Assembly (NCBI GenBank): GCA_904066235.2
Contig: CAJFCV020000006.1
Location: 3,472,001 to 3,536,000 of the forward strand
Source of the DNA: Bursaphelenchus xylophilus
Taxonomy: Eukaryota > Nematoda > Chromadorea > Rhabditida > Aphelenchoididae
Direction: 5' to 3'
DNA length: 64,000 nucleotides
The notes under the pieces are model-generated. The model worked only from the letters and a program-made list of their open reading frames with translations, searched no databases and was not told the origin of the DNA. The first letter of the stretch is position 1, and each line of letters starts with the position of its first letter. Below are positions 49,001-59,644 of this stretch, one piece after another. The position numbers and the translations under genes were made by a program.

Positions 49001-52000
49001 TCGACATCGTTCGGAAGCTCGGTTTCGCGTAAACAACGGCCAAATTCACTTAGGCTTTCCGCAATTACTGCCGCCGAACTTTTCATTCGCTCAATGTCCT
49101 GAAAACAAATTTACAGTTAAATTTGAAATTTTTATGCCGAAAAAAGTTAGAAAATTTTAAAAAATAATGATGAAAAAATCAGAAAATTATTTTTGAGCCC
49201 TCAAGGAAACTTTATGCTCAAAAAGCAAAAAAAAAGTTTTCTTCCCTTTTTCAGATCGTATTTTAAAATTCTGTACATTAAAAAACATTTATTAACACGA
49301 AAACTTTCACCCACCATTCGGTGCTGAACCCACTCCAAGTGGTTGTATTTGAGGATCCCGCCAACATCCATGGTGAGGCAGTCCTGACCGAGGAAGTCCC
49401 GCAATTCTGTCGTACTCTGACAAGGCACAACCTGAAAAACAACTCGGGATGTAAACAACTCAGCCATAACAAACACATCAAAGAGATTCTTCTTGGATTT
49501 TATTGGGAAAGTTGATTTACATGATCTGTAATGTATAATGTAAGTGGAATTTTGAAAAACCTTGATCGTTTTGAAAATTGTTGATAGCATTTTTATAATG
49601 AGGATACTATAGTACAATAAAAACAAAATTTTTGTTGCCAACCGCCTAAGGCGAGATGGAGAAGAATCGATTTAGTTTTGAGGGCCAAAATTTTGAAAGA
49701 AAATTTTTAATTGTCAAAAAAAATATGTCATAATTTCACTGCGGAAATCAATAAGTAATCTCAGAATTTCTTAGGGTATCCTAAGTAAAATTTAACAAGG
49801 AAAGTACTTTTATGGGGGCTCCTACTTTTTGACGGGACATATCTCAAAAAATCAAAAAAAATGTGCTGATCAAGGATATATAAATCTTAGCTGCCCATTT
49901 TAGGTTTTTAGGGGTGAAAACTCAATCGGAAGTTGACTTAAAGTCCTATATAAACCCCTTTTCGCTTAATTTTTCACAGGTTTGCAATTTTTATTTTGGC
50001 TTAAAATGATGTTTATTGGGTTTCTAAAACGTAATAAATCAATCTTGGCACAAAAATTTATTTTTCCGACCTTCATCTCCAAAAAAAGTTGATTCGGCCC
50101 AAAAGGGAAATCGAACCCGTGCGGCGTTCCCCCTCTTGATTCCCAGACTACGGCACTTACCACTCGGCCACACCGCCCTCTTCCGAAGGAAGAGACCGAC
50201 TGCGCTTTTTATCGTTTCGAATGCCTGCGCACGTCAAGATTTTGCGCTCAAAGGGTTATCTCTCAACACGAAAGTTGGCATTCTGTTTCCGCTTACGGAA
50301 GTGTCCAAAAAATCCGTCTCAATGACAGTTTTTTTGGACGAGGTCAGAGGAAAGGCGAAATATTGCGCAAAATGAAGAGATTTTCTATCTCGAAACTGGC
50401 TCATTTGATTTTTTTCGTTTTAGGCTCAAAAAATCCGCCTTGTTCCAGACTATGTTTCCACGAAACTTCAAATAGGGGCGAGGGAAAATCTTAGAGAAAT
50501 CATCGAAATCGCAACATTTTTTAGGCGTTGTTAGTTTAGGCTTCAAACAGATAGAAGACGACTGATTTTTTATATGAAATATATATGTTCAGGTTAAGCA
50601 GGAGCCCAGCTTCAAATTTATGTATGCAATAACCCCATTCTACCCCATCTTCATCGTGTAATCAGGCTATCTTTGGAGCAAAAAATTGTCTTTGAGATCA
50701 AACAGAATGCCAAGAATTTTTCATTGCTTGAGCGCTTTTGTTTTATTTTTTCTTGACGTGCTGCGCCTTTTGTAGGGAAATTAAGCCAGTTTTTGGGAAT
50801 TTTCACCCCTAAAAACCTAAAATGGGCAGCTAAGATTTATATATCCTTGATCAGCACATTTTTTCTGATTTTTTGAGATATGTCCGGTCAAAAAGTAGGA
50901 GCCCCCATAAAAGTACTTTCCTTGTAAGATATCAGCGGGGCTGATTGCCTAAGGGAAAATAGAAAAAAAATGGTTTTAAGTTTTCCTTCAAAAAAAATCT
51001 TTTTTTTATTATTTTGTTTAAAAAAAGTATTCTAACTACAGTATCTAAGCGTTCCACCCTCTGCAAAATTTCCGTTTGCCCCCTAAGGGCAAATCCAAAT
51101 ATCTTTTTTGAACTTCCACTATAGACAGATCCGTTAACACCCGAAAATTATGGCGTCACAGAGCACACCAATTATTCCCTCCGAGAAACCGTTCAATTTT
51201 TCCGTTTTCCCCCCCCCAGAGGAAAGAAAAACGGATCCACGGAACATAAGGCGTTTTAGAGGACAGCAATTATGGAAAGACAAGCAAAAAAAGAGCTGAT
51301 CCGTCTCTTGACGTGTCTAAAACAAAAACAATTATTTATAAGGGGGGAAAAGTCTCGGAATTCCGGGGAAATAAACAAAAATGGATACAAAATTAGGCAT
51401 CTGAGGGGTCTCAATTAGAGTACAAAACTTTAATGTCTTTTGAGAATGATTTGTCAGCGATTTTGTTGTCTGGGTGACATTTTATACGCAAAATTTCAAA
51501 AAAAAATTTCGTCAAAAAAACAAAAAAAAAAGATTTTGAAACATCTATGATCCTCGCAATGTGTTTTACATCTAAGCGACATGTTATACGATGAAAAAAA
51601 TTTTGAAAAATTATTTTTCGTATTTTACACAATTTTTATAAAATTTTTTTATCTAAAAGCCTTAATTAACGCAGCTGTCAAAAAACCTTTTCGCCCGTTG
51701 AATCCGAATTTTCACGCGAATCCGGCGAAAATTGGAAAAAATTAGTCGGAAAAACGGCACGGCCTTCAGAAGAAGAGGTTACGCAACATTAACGAAACTC
51801 GGTTCAGCAGGCAATTAATTATCAGTCTTTTTAAAGGTCAACACATTTTTTTTTTGATGTTATAAAATTTGTTGGTAAATTTTGCAAAATTAAAAAAAAT
51901 ATAACTATTTTAAAATATTATTTTTATTTTTTCAAAAAAAAACGTAAAAATTTAAAAATTTCATATCGTTCACTTATCCCGTATTTTCCCGTATTTTCAC

Positions 52001-55000
52001 CCCCAAACTCACGTTGTATTGTCCGTTTTCGGTGAAGTTCCTGTAGCCGACCTCGAGAGCTCGTTGAAGAACGCCTTCCGGCTTCAAAAGGAAGATGACG
52101 TGGACTGGCTCGGGGAAGTAATTCTGCAAAAAAACAATTATTGTATTTTGCTCAAACAAAAGAAATTATAAGAACAATTAAAATATTTAAAACATAAAAA
52201 AGCAAAAAATAAAAAAATCCCGTTTTATCCGAAATATTTTTGCTTTCGAAACACAAAACTTTTTGCCACAAATCCTTGGAACCTTGCCAAACAATAAGCC
52301 GTAAATTTTTCTCTAATCCCCTAAGGCATTTTTCGGCAAATTCCAGCGTTTATTTGGCCCTGAAAGCCCTTCATTCCTCCGAAGAGCGGTTTTAAACGCC
52401 TTATAAACAAAGCCCTAAGGGCCGAATGTTTTGAAAAGCGAGGCGATCGTCTTCACGAAATTTTAAAGAGCCTTCGGCAAGATTTTGAAAGCCGTGAAAA
52501 TGACCAAACATGGAGAGAAAAGAGGGGGGAAAGGGATTGCTCTAGGACATCTGCATCCAATAAATTATCCAAAAGCGTGGCTTCGAAATGCGGGCGAAAA
52601 CAAATTATGGGATTATTCAGCCGAATGGAGCCGGAGGAATGACCTGTTGAAGGGGTGGGGAAAGGATTGTGGACATACGAGAGTGGTGTTGAAAAGTATA
52701 GAGGAAAAATTTGAAATGATAAAAATTTGAAAGGTTATACGAGTCGTGTTTTGGTAAAACTTGGTAAGCTAGTAATCGAGGCCATCATGTTGCAAGATCT
52801 CTACAATATGCTTTACAAAATCCTTCTTCCACTCCGTTGTATCCTCAAAATTTACAAGTGAAGTACCACCACTGCATCGCTCAAACTTTCTTTAAATTTG
52901 GCACATGTTTAGGGTGTAAGCCACATATTAATCCCAGTAAATTTAAGCTTGCGCTTTGCAAGGGCCGCCGAGATATTCAACGATCACTGCGGCCGACTGT
53001 AAAACGCTGAAATCGGTCACAGAGAAGAACTCTTTTTGACCATATTATTACCAGCTTAGGCCGGAGGCAAAATGATTTTTTTTGAAATAGTACCACGGTA
53101 TAAAAAGAAAAATAGATATGAAACTTATCGTGCCACAATTCGCCAAAAAAATCGCATTTTCACTAACTATCGACCTAAAAATCATTCCGTTTTTTGCAAA
53201 GCGCAAGCTAGGAGTCTTTCATACCTTATACGAAAATTTATTCTAAACCTGTGCCAAGTCTGATCAAAGTCTGAACGTCGCACTTTTTAGACTCTCCCTG
53301 TCAAGATCAAAAAAAGAAACTCATTGGATTAGAGTCGGAAAGAACCAACTCGGATATCCCCTCCCTCAAGGAATGGAAAGCGATAATTGAAGCTCGTTTT
53401 AACGAACGGAAAAAGAAATTAAGCGAAAAGTGTTGCGTAATACCCTGTCATTGTTGTTTCGGATGAGTAAATTGAAGAGTCGTGCAGGTAAAGATTGCTA
53501 TTTCACCGGATAAGCGAAAGGATTTGGGGAGGTCTTGCAAATTGGCCGCCATCTCTGCGGAAACTTTCTCACATGACTTTCTATCCACCGTGTGCGCAAA
53601 AAATATATGTATACATCGAAATTACCCTTCTGGTATCTTTCATAACATACCATACCAAAAAATATACCATTTAATGGCCATTAAATTTCAAGCTTGAACA
53701 CCCAATGATAACCCCATTACCCCCATTATATGTATATGTATCTACCGAGGGTTCCCCTCTATAAATAAGGTGTCGCTGAAAAGACCATAAATTTTAACAA
53801 CTTTCCCACTGAAAACCAGTGTTTTCTCGGAAAGATCATCCAAAAACTACCTGTTTTTACACTCTAAATCAAACAATCTCCCCCGTTGCTAAATAAATCT
53901 TCGGACAATAGCAATTTTTTATTACAATGTTCAGCGAAAAAGTTTAAAAATCCCGAATTTTAAACAAAAAAATTCCCGATAAAAAGATAGAATTTGGATT
54001 AAAAAAGAATTTTTGGTCGGACAAGCGATTTGGCCAGCGATTTGGCCATGTTTCTCCCCGAACGGAGGCGAATAAAAAACAGAGAAAGAAGCGAGGTGTC
54101 GGCGGTTTTGAACCCTTTTTTCTCTCTCTTCTTTTTCTGATTTTCATGGATGGCCGTCGACGCGGGATGACACGAAAATCAAATGGCCATTGGCCATTCG
54201 TATAAGCGTTCTTGGACGTGCATAAAAAATCAAAGACAGATTTCTTGGGAATGGGTTGGGAGAGAGGGGGAGGAAAAGAAAAAGAATATTTCAATGCAAT
54301 TAGAAACTGGAGTTATTTTCAGAATTTAAAATATTTTAATCTTGATGACATTTAGAACAAATTTATATCATAATTTTCTAAGCAATATTCAAGATTTTCA
54401 GCCCACGCGTTGCTGAAATTCCTCGGATTTTTTTATCGAAAATCGCCGAAAATTTGTTTTCTTCTTTTTTATGCAAATTGAAATTTGGCAATTTTTTGCA
54501 ATGTAGGTAGTCAATTTCTTACCAAAGGCAGCATTTTCCCACGACATATTCGCAGAGAATCAAAAAAAAAAGAAACCCCTGGTTTCTCTGACCGTCCCTC
54601 CTCATTTTCCAGAGTCTCTGGTAGGCAAAAATTGTTGAATATATTGGGTATGCTGGGAAAGCAGGAGTCAACTTTTCTAGGATTAAAATATGGCATAGAC
54701 ATAATTGAAAGTCAATGCTGTAAAACTGCTAAAGAAAACAAAGGGTAAAATACGTCCAGCAATGCATTGTCATACATGAATGACTAAAAGACTAATCCAT
54801 ATACAGTAAAGACCATCTAAAGCAACTTCAACTTCAATTATATTGGCCATAGAGTCACAGAAGGCCAGAAAAAACATATTTGGCTGCTTTCAAAATAGGA
54901 CTATTTGAACCCAAAACCAACACTCAACCTTCCCGCTAAGCCTATAACTGCCCCACCAAAGCCCATTAAAATTAACCCGCAGGCGCAGTCGATCAACGGA

Positions 55001-58000
55001 AAGTGTCGGGCGGACGAGCGGCTTAACGCATCCAGCGACAAATTTCGTCAATAAAACCCCTTCGCCGAAACGAATCCGTATTGCAACATTAAACGCGTTA
55101 AACGAACATAAACAATTGAATGGGAGATCCGCTTCATTCATCCCCACAACGTTATAAAGAGACTTGTCGATTTTTTTTTCATTCGCCACCCAAGCGACAA
55201 TAAAAATCGCTGAATAAAAATCGCTTTCCGGAGTAGATGAGGAAGGGCTCATTGTGGTGGAAAAGTGGGGATGGAGTTTAATGGGATCAGGAAATTATTA
55301 TATCACCAAAAAGAATTTTTTTGAGTGGCAAGATTGCTGCTGAGAAAATTGGAAATGTAAAAAATATTAGCTTGCAGATATAGCTTAAAATTTTTTAGCG
55401 CAAAAATTTAGGCCTACAGCCAAGATATTCAACTACTTTTTACCGCCAATAGAGTGCGCAAAATTCGGAGAGCAGCCAAAGAAAATAATGGGTTTTGGTC
55501 ATATCTTTGCCAATTTCGAGAAGAAAAAAGTTATTTTTTTTGTGGAAAAGGTGCCCGCGGGAATAGAAATGAAAGTTTATATAAAAAAATTCGCAAAAAA
55601 TGTCTTATTTTAGCCAACTTTCGACCTAAAATTCGCTAGTATTTCTTCGAAAATCTTGATCTAATTTCATCACAAGCTTTATCAAAATATATTACCATTA
55701 CTTTTAAACCCCAAAAAAATTATGACAGCACCCTCATTAAACCGGAAAACAAAGGAATTACAAGGTAATTTTTCGACTTTTCTCTCCCCTCATCTCCCAA
55801 CGCAAACTCACGCGCAATGTCCATTCACACAGGCCAGTCAAAGGTTTACGCTTTTACTTACAATAGAACCCAGCGAAATAACAAAGGACCCGCGCTATTC
55901 AATTAGCGAAACTAAGCTCCTTTTCCTTGTGGACAGGGCAAAACAGTAGAAAAAAAATATTTTTTTGAATAAAATTATTGAGGAATTTTGGCAAATTTTT
56001 TTTGGAGAGGTAAGTAAAAAGGGCAGTAAATTTAATAGACGCTTATAATTTCAGAAAAAATTACAAAAACTCAAAAATAATTTTTTTCCAAACACACAAT
56101 TTATCGTATAAGATGTCGCTAACAACCCAAAAAATAGATAAACTTTTGCAAACAACCTTTTTGAACACCTTTCACCTCAAGACGCCTAAAAATATCTGAA
56201 ATATCATCAAGAAAATTCCAAATCCAACTGCTACCCATATGTTTGCTGACATTCAAAATCCAAAAAAAAATCTCAAGAGGAAATCTCGTTTTTGATGATT
56301 TTCACACAAGTAATTTGTTACGGAATTTTACGGAAACACTGGGAATTTGCTCGTTTCCTCAAGAAGCTCTCGATGAGATTTCTTTTATTTTTGGGAGTCT
56401 TGGTTCCTACAAAAAAAAAAGAAAACGGTTCCGAAACTGTTTTTGGAACAGTGAGGAGGTCGAGAGTCCAAAAGGAGGGATTTTGTGAGAAAATTAGGGA
56501 AATCGAATAAAAAAATTAATGAAATTTATGAAAAAAACGTAAAATTTGGAAATTTTATTTTTGCCCAAAAAGATTTTAAAAATATTGTTTTTGTAAAATT
56601 TAAAAAAATAAAAATTAAAAAATACCAAAAAGAAAATTTTTGTAGCCTTTATTTCTGAAAATTTAGGATTTTTCCAAAAAAAAATACCAAAAATTATAGT
56701 TTTTTCTTTTTTATGTAAACAAAAAACCAAAAATTTTTTCACAAAAAATCTCACAAATACAATAAAAAACAAATTTACAATGTTTTACCAAAAATACAAT
56801 TTTTTCAAAATCAAAAAAAAACAAAAAATATTTTTTTATTCCACCAATCCAAAATACCCCTAAAATCCCCAAAAATCCCATTCATTTTTTGTAAAACAAT
56901 CCCCTTATTTCACTTTTCACGCAGACCTCATCCTCGTTAACTCACTCATCGAAAACTGAGTAAATAAAAAAACTGTAAACCGGTCCTTCCGGGGGAATCA
57001 TTTTTTCGCTTTTTTCTAATGCCCTCAAATGCGCTTAAAGGGAGGGGGCGACAAATGTCAATGGAATTTTCATAAATTTTTTTATTCGAAAATGCGATAA
57101 ATCCACAGAAAGTCATCTGTTTCGAAAACGCCAAAAACTTTGGGGTTTCCGATTTTTGGCGGGAATTTTGCAAAAAAAATGGAGTTTGAGGAATGGGAAG
57201 GATTTCAAAATACGATAAATAAAAAAATAAATATAAAGAAAATTACTCTTTTTTTTATTCAAAAAAGCAATTGGGAAAGCTCATTTTTTAATATTTCGAA
57301 GACTATGGTCAAAAAAATGTCTTTATAAATTTGTAGGCTATAAATTTCACTGATGATATACAAAATGATGATCTTCTTGATTAAAAAATTTTTTTTAACT
57401 ATTTTTTTTAACTTTTTCGCCATAAAAATCACAATTTTTTCTGCACACAACAGGCTAAAAATCCAGCAAAAATTTCACAAAGAATTTTAATGTATTTTTG
57501 TTCCCAGCTTTATCAAAAATCACATTTTTGTATTTTTAGGGGTTCTATTTTCCGACATGACAAAAAAATCATCAAAAAATCAACCCATCTCCCAATTTGC
57601 GCCCCAAAAAAAACCGGCATATGCCAATTCCAATGACCGTTTCATTAAGTTCTCAACGTTTTCAAGGCCGTTCCGTCAACGATCCGTCTCAAAGTTTAAT
57701 GAGAAATCGAACAAAAACCGCTGATAAGATCTCGGAAAAACAATTCGGTATTCAGAAGCCACTTCTCTAAAGTGTTTGCGCAATAAATAAAAAAATAAAA
57801 AATTATGACAAGAATCCTCACAAATCCCGCGAAATCCCAAGAGAAGTCGATGAAATTTCCCTCATAAAATTGTTTTATTTGCTTAGGGGAATTTTGTCTC
57901 TACTCGAGTGAACTTTAATGCAATTAATGCGCGAAAGGAGGCGAGTTGCAAAAAGAGACGGGAAGAGGTTTGCCTCATCTTGTCTAAACTTATTTGACGC

Positions 58001-59586
58001 TTAATTGGCTTTGGAGCTTTGATGTGGTAAAATTAAGGAAAGAAAGAAGGGAAATTACGATTTTTAGGGGAAAACTTGACAGATAAGCAAAGAAAGCAGC
58101 AAACTGTGGCGTATTTTAAAGTTCGTTTAGTATGTAACATAATGGTAAAAGCAAAATAAAAAAAAATTTTCTAGAAAGAACCCATTTTAAAGCCATTTTT
58201 GGAGATTATTAGTAAATTGCCAAAGGCAAAAAGCTTTGATTTTCTATGAATTTGGCTCCCTTCTACCACCTATATATCCTATATGCGGAAAAAAATTTAT
58301 TTTACGCTCTTTTTCACCAAAAATTACGTTTTTTAATAATGCTTTTACGAAATTTTTAATTCAATTAAAATCTCCGTTCAAAAAATTGTTTTCTACCTAC
58401 AATAACACCCCAAACGGTTAGTCAGAAAAATAATAATAAAGATTTTAAAAAATGGTTCAAGACCCTTCAAAAATTAGACCGCTTGTCGTAAAATCCACTT
58501 AATTTTTTTTTGGAATATATCTGCTCTATATTCCTCCAGAAAAATTTACGGAAGTTTTGGGCTGTCAAGTGGACACTCAAGAATCTCGAAAAAATACGAA
58601 AGAAAAAAAATTACGTCGGATAAATTGCAAAGGCAAACATGATTTTTTTTTTGAAAATTTTTTAAAAACTTAAAAGAATGATAATGAAAGAAAAAAATGA
58701 TAATTAAAAGTTTTTTGAAAATTTAGAAAATTAAAAAAAATTATAATGAAAGAAAAAAATGATAATTAAAAAAACTGAACATACCATGAGATAGCTGAAG
58801 AGAACTCGAACTGCTGACCATTTGTCGGTTCGTCGGTCGATAATCAGGACGTATCCTTTTTTATTTTTCTTCTCGCCTTCGTCATCGAGACTGAAAAAAA
58901 ATAAAATATTTTTTTTTTAATTTATAAACTTGTTTAAAAAAAATATTTTTTTTAATTTTTAAAAAATTTTAAAGATATTTCTTATCTTAAATTTTCCAAA
59001 GCCAAAAAAAATTTAAATTGAAAAAAATATACACTTTTTTTTAAAATTAAACAAAATTTTTAAAATTCTGTTTCAAAATAGAAAAAAAAATAAATTTTAA
59101 ACTTACGGAGGGACCTGGAAAAGATAAGCCAACAATATTTGATATTCCTCAAAAGTGAGCTGAGATCTGGAATCAGGGAAAGTGAGAATCGGATTCCCCT
59201 CATTTGTCCGTAGGCCAGAAATAAAAGCAAATCTGGAGACCAGGATTTGACTGAGATCACGGACTTTGATTCGCTGATTTGCAACTTCCATATAGCCATC
59301 TGAAAAAAAAAATATTTTTAAAATGATAAAAATTAAATGTCGTTTGATTTTTTTTATTTTTTGAATTTCATTTTTTTTTATAAATTTTTTAAAAAATAAT
59401 TTTATATAGTAAGAAATTTGCATATTCAAAAAAATTCCAGCGTCTTTTTTTGATTTTTATACCAGGGATATCCAATTCATCAGCACTGTTGATCTCTTTC
59501 AGCTCGAATTCCTCGTTTTTCGCATCAATTTCGGCTTCAAAATTGAGCTTGACTTCAATGGAGTCAATCAAATCTATAGTGGTCAT
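22164..59586 (-). CDS. MCF2L-like: Rho guanine nucleotide exchange factor, DBS/MCF2L type (Sec14-spectrin-DH-PH), 14 exons
   Basis: Exons, 5' to 3' on the minus strand: 59586-59463, 59299-59107, 58890-58785, 52123-52013, 49431-49315, 49098-48949, 48365-48126, 41730-41413, 38963-38838, 38560-38312, 25015-24830, 23909-23763, 23669-23253, 22841-22164 (stop TGA). All junctions are GT-AG and in phase; the sum is about 1053 aa. Domain order and local sequence match vertebrate DBS/MCF2L: Sec14/CRAL-TRIO (about 50-217), spectrin-like helices (about 268-495), DH (about 632-826), PH (about 835-960) and a Ser-rich tail. Known for the family: it catalyses GDP release from Rho/Cdc42-type GTPases, and the Sec14 part acts in lipid binding and autoinhibition. 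The start is uncertain. I use ATG at 59586, but the frame stays open upstream through a possible acceptor at 59645-59646 with a poor polypyrimidine tract, so an exon further 5' may exist. Introns reach about 13 kb and are full of mobile-element relics. Confidence 0.9.
25560..26000. repeat. Tandem degenerate repeat with TTTGGCATTCTGTTTCAAGC core
   Basis: Four spaced units of roughly 110-140 bp carry TTTCCCRSCAARTTTGGCATTCTG, AAGCA(G/C)TAAAA and ATAGAACTCGTTTTACT-like blocks (cores at about 25597, 25708, 25849, 25981). Single cores recur at about 33090, 42099, 50277, 50707 (reverse) and 61958. Confidence 0.6.
28853..29359 (-). CDS. Possible alternative first exon of the RhoGEF (short DH-PH isoform)
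   Basis: A 169-codon open frame begins with ATG at 29359 and ends at a GATACG|GTAAAT donor in phase 0. That phase fits the downstream exon starting at 25015 (CGT CAA). An in-frame stop lies 15 codons upstream of the ATG, and no pyrimidine-rich acceptor lies between them, so the exon reads better as a first exon than an internal one. The encoded segment is Ser-, Arg- and Gln-rich with an acidic run (IQIEDEDEGIEANY), and I recognise no domain. A product starting here would have about 644 aa and keep DH and PH but lose the Sec14 and spectrin parts. The sequence just upstream (29460-29800) is GC-richer than the surrounding intron, as a promoter might be. No transcript evidence is available. Confidence 0.5.
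30430..30505 (+). other. tRNA-like relic
   Basis: TGGTCAAGTGGCAGCA (A-box-like) is followed by GCGGGTTCGAATCGC, where TGCG/CGCA could form a short T stem. The anticodon arm is not convincing. Intronic to the RhoGEF; probably a tRNA-derived fragment. Confidence 0.35.
31100..32307 (-). mobile_element. Mariner-family transposon, inactive
   Basis: Terminal repeats TTAGGTTGGACGGAAAGTTC and the exact complement at the right end continue to about 30 bp and are flanked by TA on both sides. The length of 1208 bp is typical of mariner. On the minus strand, 31525-31325 keeps a decayed C-terminal transposase stretch: HRNAPAKRR, then LGW, then FDLVPGDFTHIKS. It corresponds to the HDNAPAH...LGW...PDLAPSDYHLF region of mariner transposases; the catalytic Asp expected after H is Arg here. 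Frameshifts and stops break the rest. It sits in a RhoGEF intron. Confidence 0.85.
31325..31525 (-). pseudogene. Mariner transposase remnant
   Basis: This 66-codon open stretch is the only recognisable coding relic of the mariner element. The order NAPA, LGW, DLVPGDF and SYRRRLFSSAKTIS follows the C-terminal half of mariner transposases (second and third catalytic aspartate regions). The second catalytic Asp is replaced, and upstream sequence lacks an open frame, so no active enzyme can come from it. Confidence 0.65.
33440..33680. repeat. Second cluster of TACAGTAACCC motifs
   Basis: GTTACAGTAACCCGAAAA, ATTACAGTACCCTAAAAA and ATTACAGTAACCCAATTT lie about 100 bp apart, with TATTTTACA words between them. 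Intronic to the RhoGEF. Confidence 0.55.
36850..37215. repeat. M1-related element, divergent and lacking one end
   Basis: Blocks GAGACTCTTAGCTGGCGCTT, GTGGCCGCTCTCCGCGTTTC and GGGACTTTTCCCTTG follow the M1 order with heavy divergence. The TIR at the lower-coordinate end is not recognisable. Confidence 0.65.
39310..40445. repeat. Inverted-repeat pair with about 180 bp arms (39310-39490 and 40265-40445)
   Basis: AAAAATACGATTTTTGATAACC at the left matches the complement of GGTTATCAAAGCTCGTATTTTT at the right. The arms share TTTTCGTCTCC, GTCGTAAAC and the 20-mer ATCAGTAGTGGTCATTTTTA in inverted order. The interior of about 770 bp shows no coding frame. It may be a foldback element or two opposed insertions. 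Confidence 0.65.
42530..43435. mobile_element. Large palindrome with minisatellite arms (TTTTGTCCCCA units)
   Basis: The left arm (42530-42797) is an array of about 15 units of TTTTGTCCCCANNACGG/T with a higher-order repeat closed by CTTTTTTCGAGCC. The right arm (43226-43435) is the inverted array with about 12 units. Between them the sequence is also palindromic: GGTTTGGTGCACAGTACTGC near 42850 pairs with GCAGTACTGTGCACCAAACC near 43170, around a loop near 42965-43080 rich in GTACTATATAGCACGAGGT-like words. This is a probable foldback element. No coding capacity: mirrored open frames arise from the repeat. Confidence 0.8.
45570..45760. mobile_element. Palindromic MITE with GGGGGCCAATGNGCTATCTG ends
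   Basis: GGGGGCCAATGAGCTATCTG at the left is matched by CAGATAGCGCATTGGCCCC at the right. Inner blocks TAGGGCGCAGCTCGG and CCGAGCTGCGCCCTA are also inverted. It lies in the RhoGEF intron between the exons at 41.7 and 48.1 kb. The target duplication is unclear. Confidence 0.8.
46560..46696. mobile_element. Palindromic MITE (TCAGTNTGTCGGG family), 137 bp
   Basis: Ends TCAGCCTGTCGGGAAAATAA and TTATTTTTCCGACAGACTGA, flanked by TA on the left and TG on the right (probably a mutated TA). The internal sequence differs from the copy at 1.1 kb, so mainly the termini are conserved. Confidence 0.85.
47633..48081. mobile_element. M1 TIR element, complete, next to a RhoGEF exon
   Basis: CAGGGGAAGTACTCC to GTACTTCCCCTG, 449 bp, with flanks TTGA and TTAG. 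It ends only 45 bp from the exon beginning at 48126 (the donor side on the minus strand), so it lies just inside the intron. Confidence 0.9.
49796..50924. mobile_element. TIR element with about 127 bp ends and TAA target duplication, carrying a tRNA-like sequence
   Basis: Ends begin CAAGGAAAGTACTTTTATGG and are inverted copies over about 127 bp with only two or three mismatches. TAA flanks both sides (49793-49795, 50925-50927), as in TNA/TWA-target families. The interior has no transposase. It contains a tRNA-like stretch at 50096-50180 and a GGCATTCTGTTT motif on each strand. The nearly identical ends suggest recent activity. It lies in the RhoGEF intron between exons at 49.4 and 52.0 kb. 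Confidence 0.85.
50096..50180 (-). other. tRNA-Ser/Leu-like relic (Pol III A and B boxes)
   Basis: On the minus strand the A-box TGGCCGAGTGG (50160-50170) and B-box GGTTCGATTTCC (50106-50117) are well preserved. A long variable-arm-like stretch lies between them, as in type II tRNAs. The anticodon and acceptor stems do not pair, so this is a tRNA-derived relic rather than a working tRNA. Confidence 0.5.
52855..53300. repeat. M1-related element, old and divergent copy
   Basis: Same length and block order as M1 (CAAGTGAAGTACCACCACTG, GCGCTTTGCAAGGGCCGCC, GCAAAGCGCAAGCTAGGAG, TCTCCCTG), but with many substitutions throughout. It sits in the 6.7 kb RhoGEF intron. Confidence 0.75.
53301..58784. 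other. RhoGEF intron without recognised features
   Basis: Mostly AT-rich, with a GC-richer part at 54960-55080 and an old M1-like internal fragment at about 55395-55645 (CCAAGATATTCAACTACTTT, TTTAGCCAACTTTCGACC). Open frames here are short and unsupported. Confidence 0.5.
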
Positions 59587-59644
59587 TTTACTTTCCAGAT
59601 TTTTATATGCATCTTCATGAGGACTCAGCGGGGCCAGATTTGCA

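Larger units (their letters stand above)
38312..49098 (-). other. Spectrin-like repeat and linker exons of the RhoGEF
   Basis: Exons 49098-48949, 48365-48126, 41730-41413, 38963-38838 and 38560-38312 encode mostly charged, helical sequence without transmembrane segments. The stretch FWSKHQQKLENCLKLRRFEE matches the conserved spectrin-repeat start in DBS and Trio. It is followed by the WCRKGVEIL segment and a linker ending in KKPVQVVSPEK, which also has a counterpart in DBS. All five exons are multiples of three in phase 0, so skipping any one would keep the frame. That gives scope for alternative splicing, which cannot be seen from DNA alone. Confidence 0.85.
52013..59299 (-). other. Sec14/CRAL-TRIO-encoding exons of the RhoGEF
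   Basis: Exons 59299-59107, 58890-58785, 52123-52013 and, in the next segment, 49431-49315 read as a Sec14-like fold. Visible landmarks are GNPILTFPDSRSQLTFEEYQ, then GYVLIIDRRTDKWSAVRVLF, then PVHVIFLLKPEGVLQRAL, in the order seen in DBS. In that family the domain binds phosphoinositides and holds the exchange domain in check. The coding exons on either side of the 6.7 kb intron (52124-58784) join cleanly at ATG|AAT, phase 0. Confidence 0.88.
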
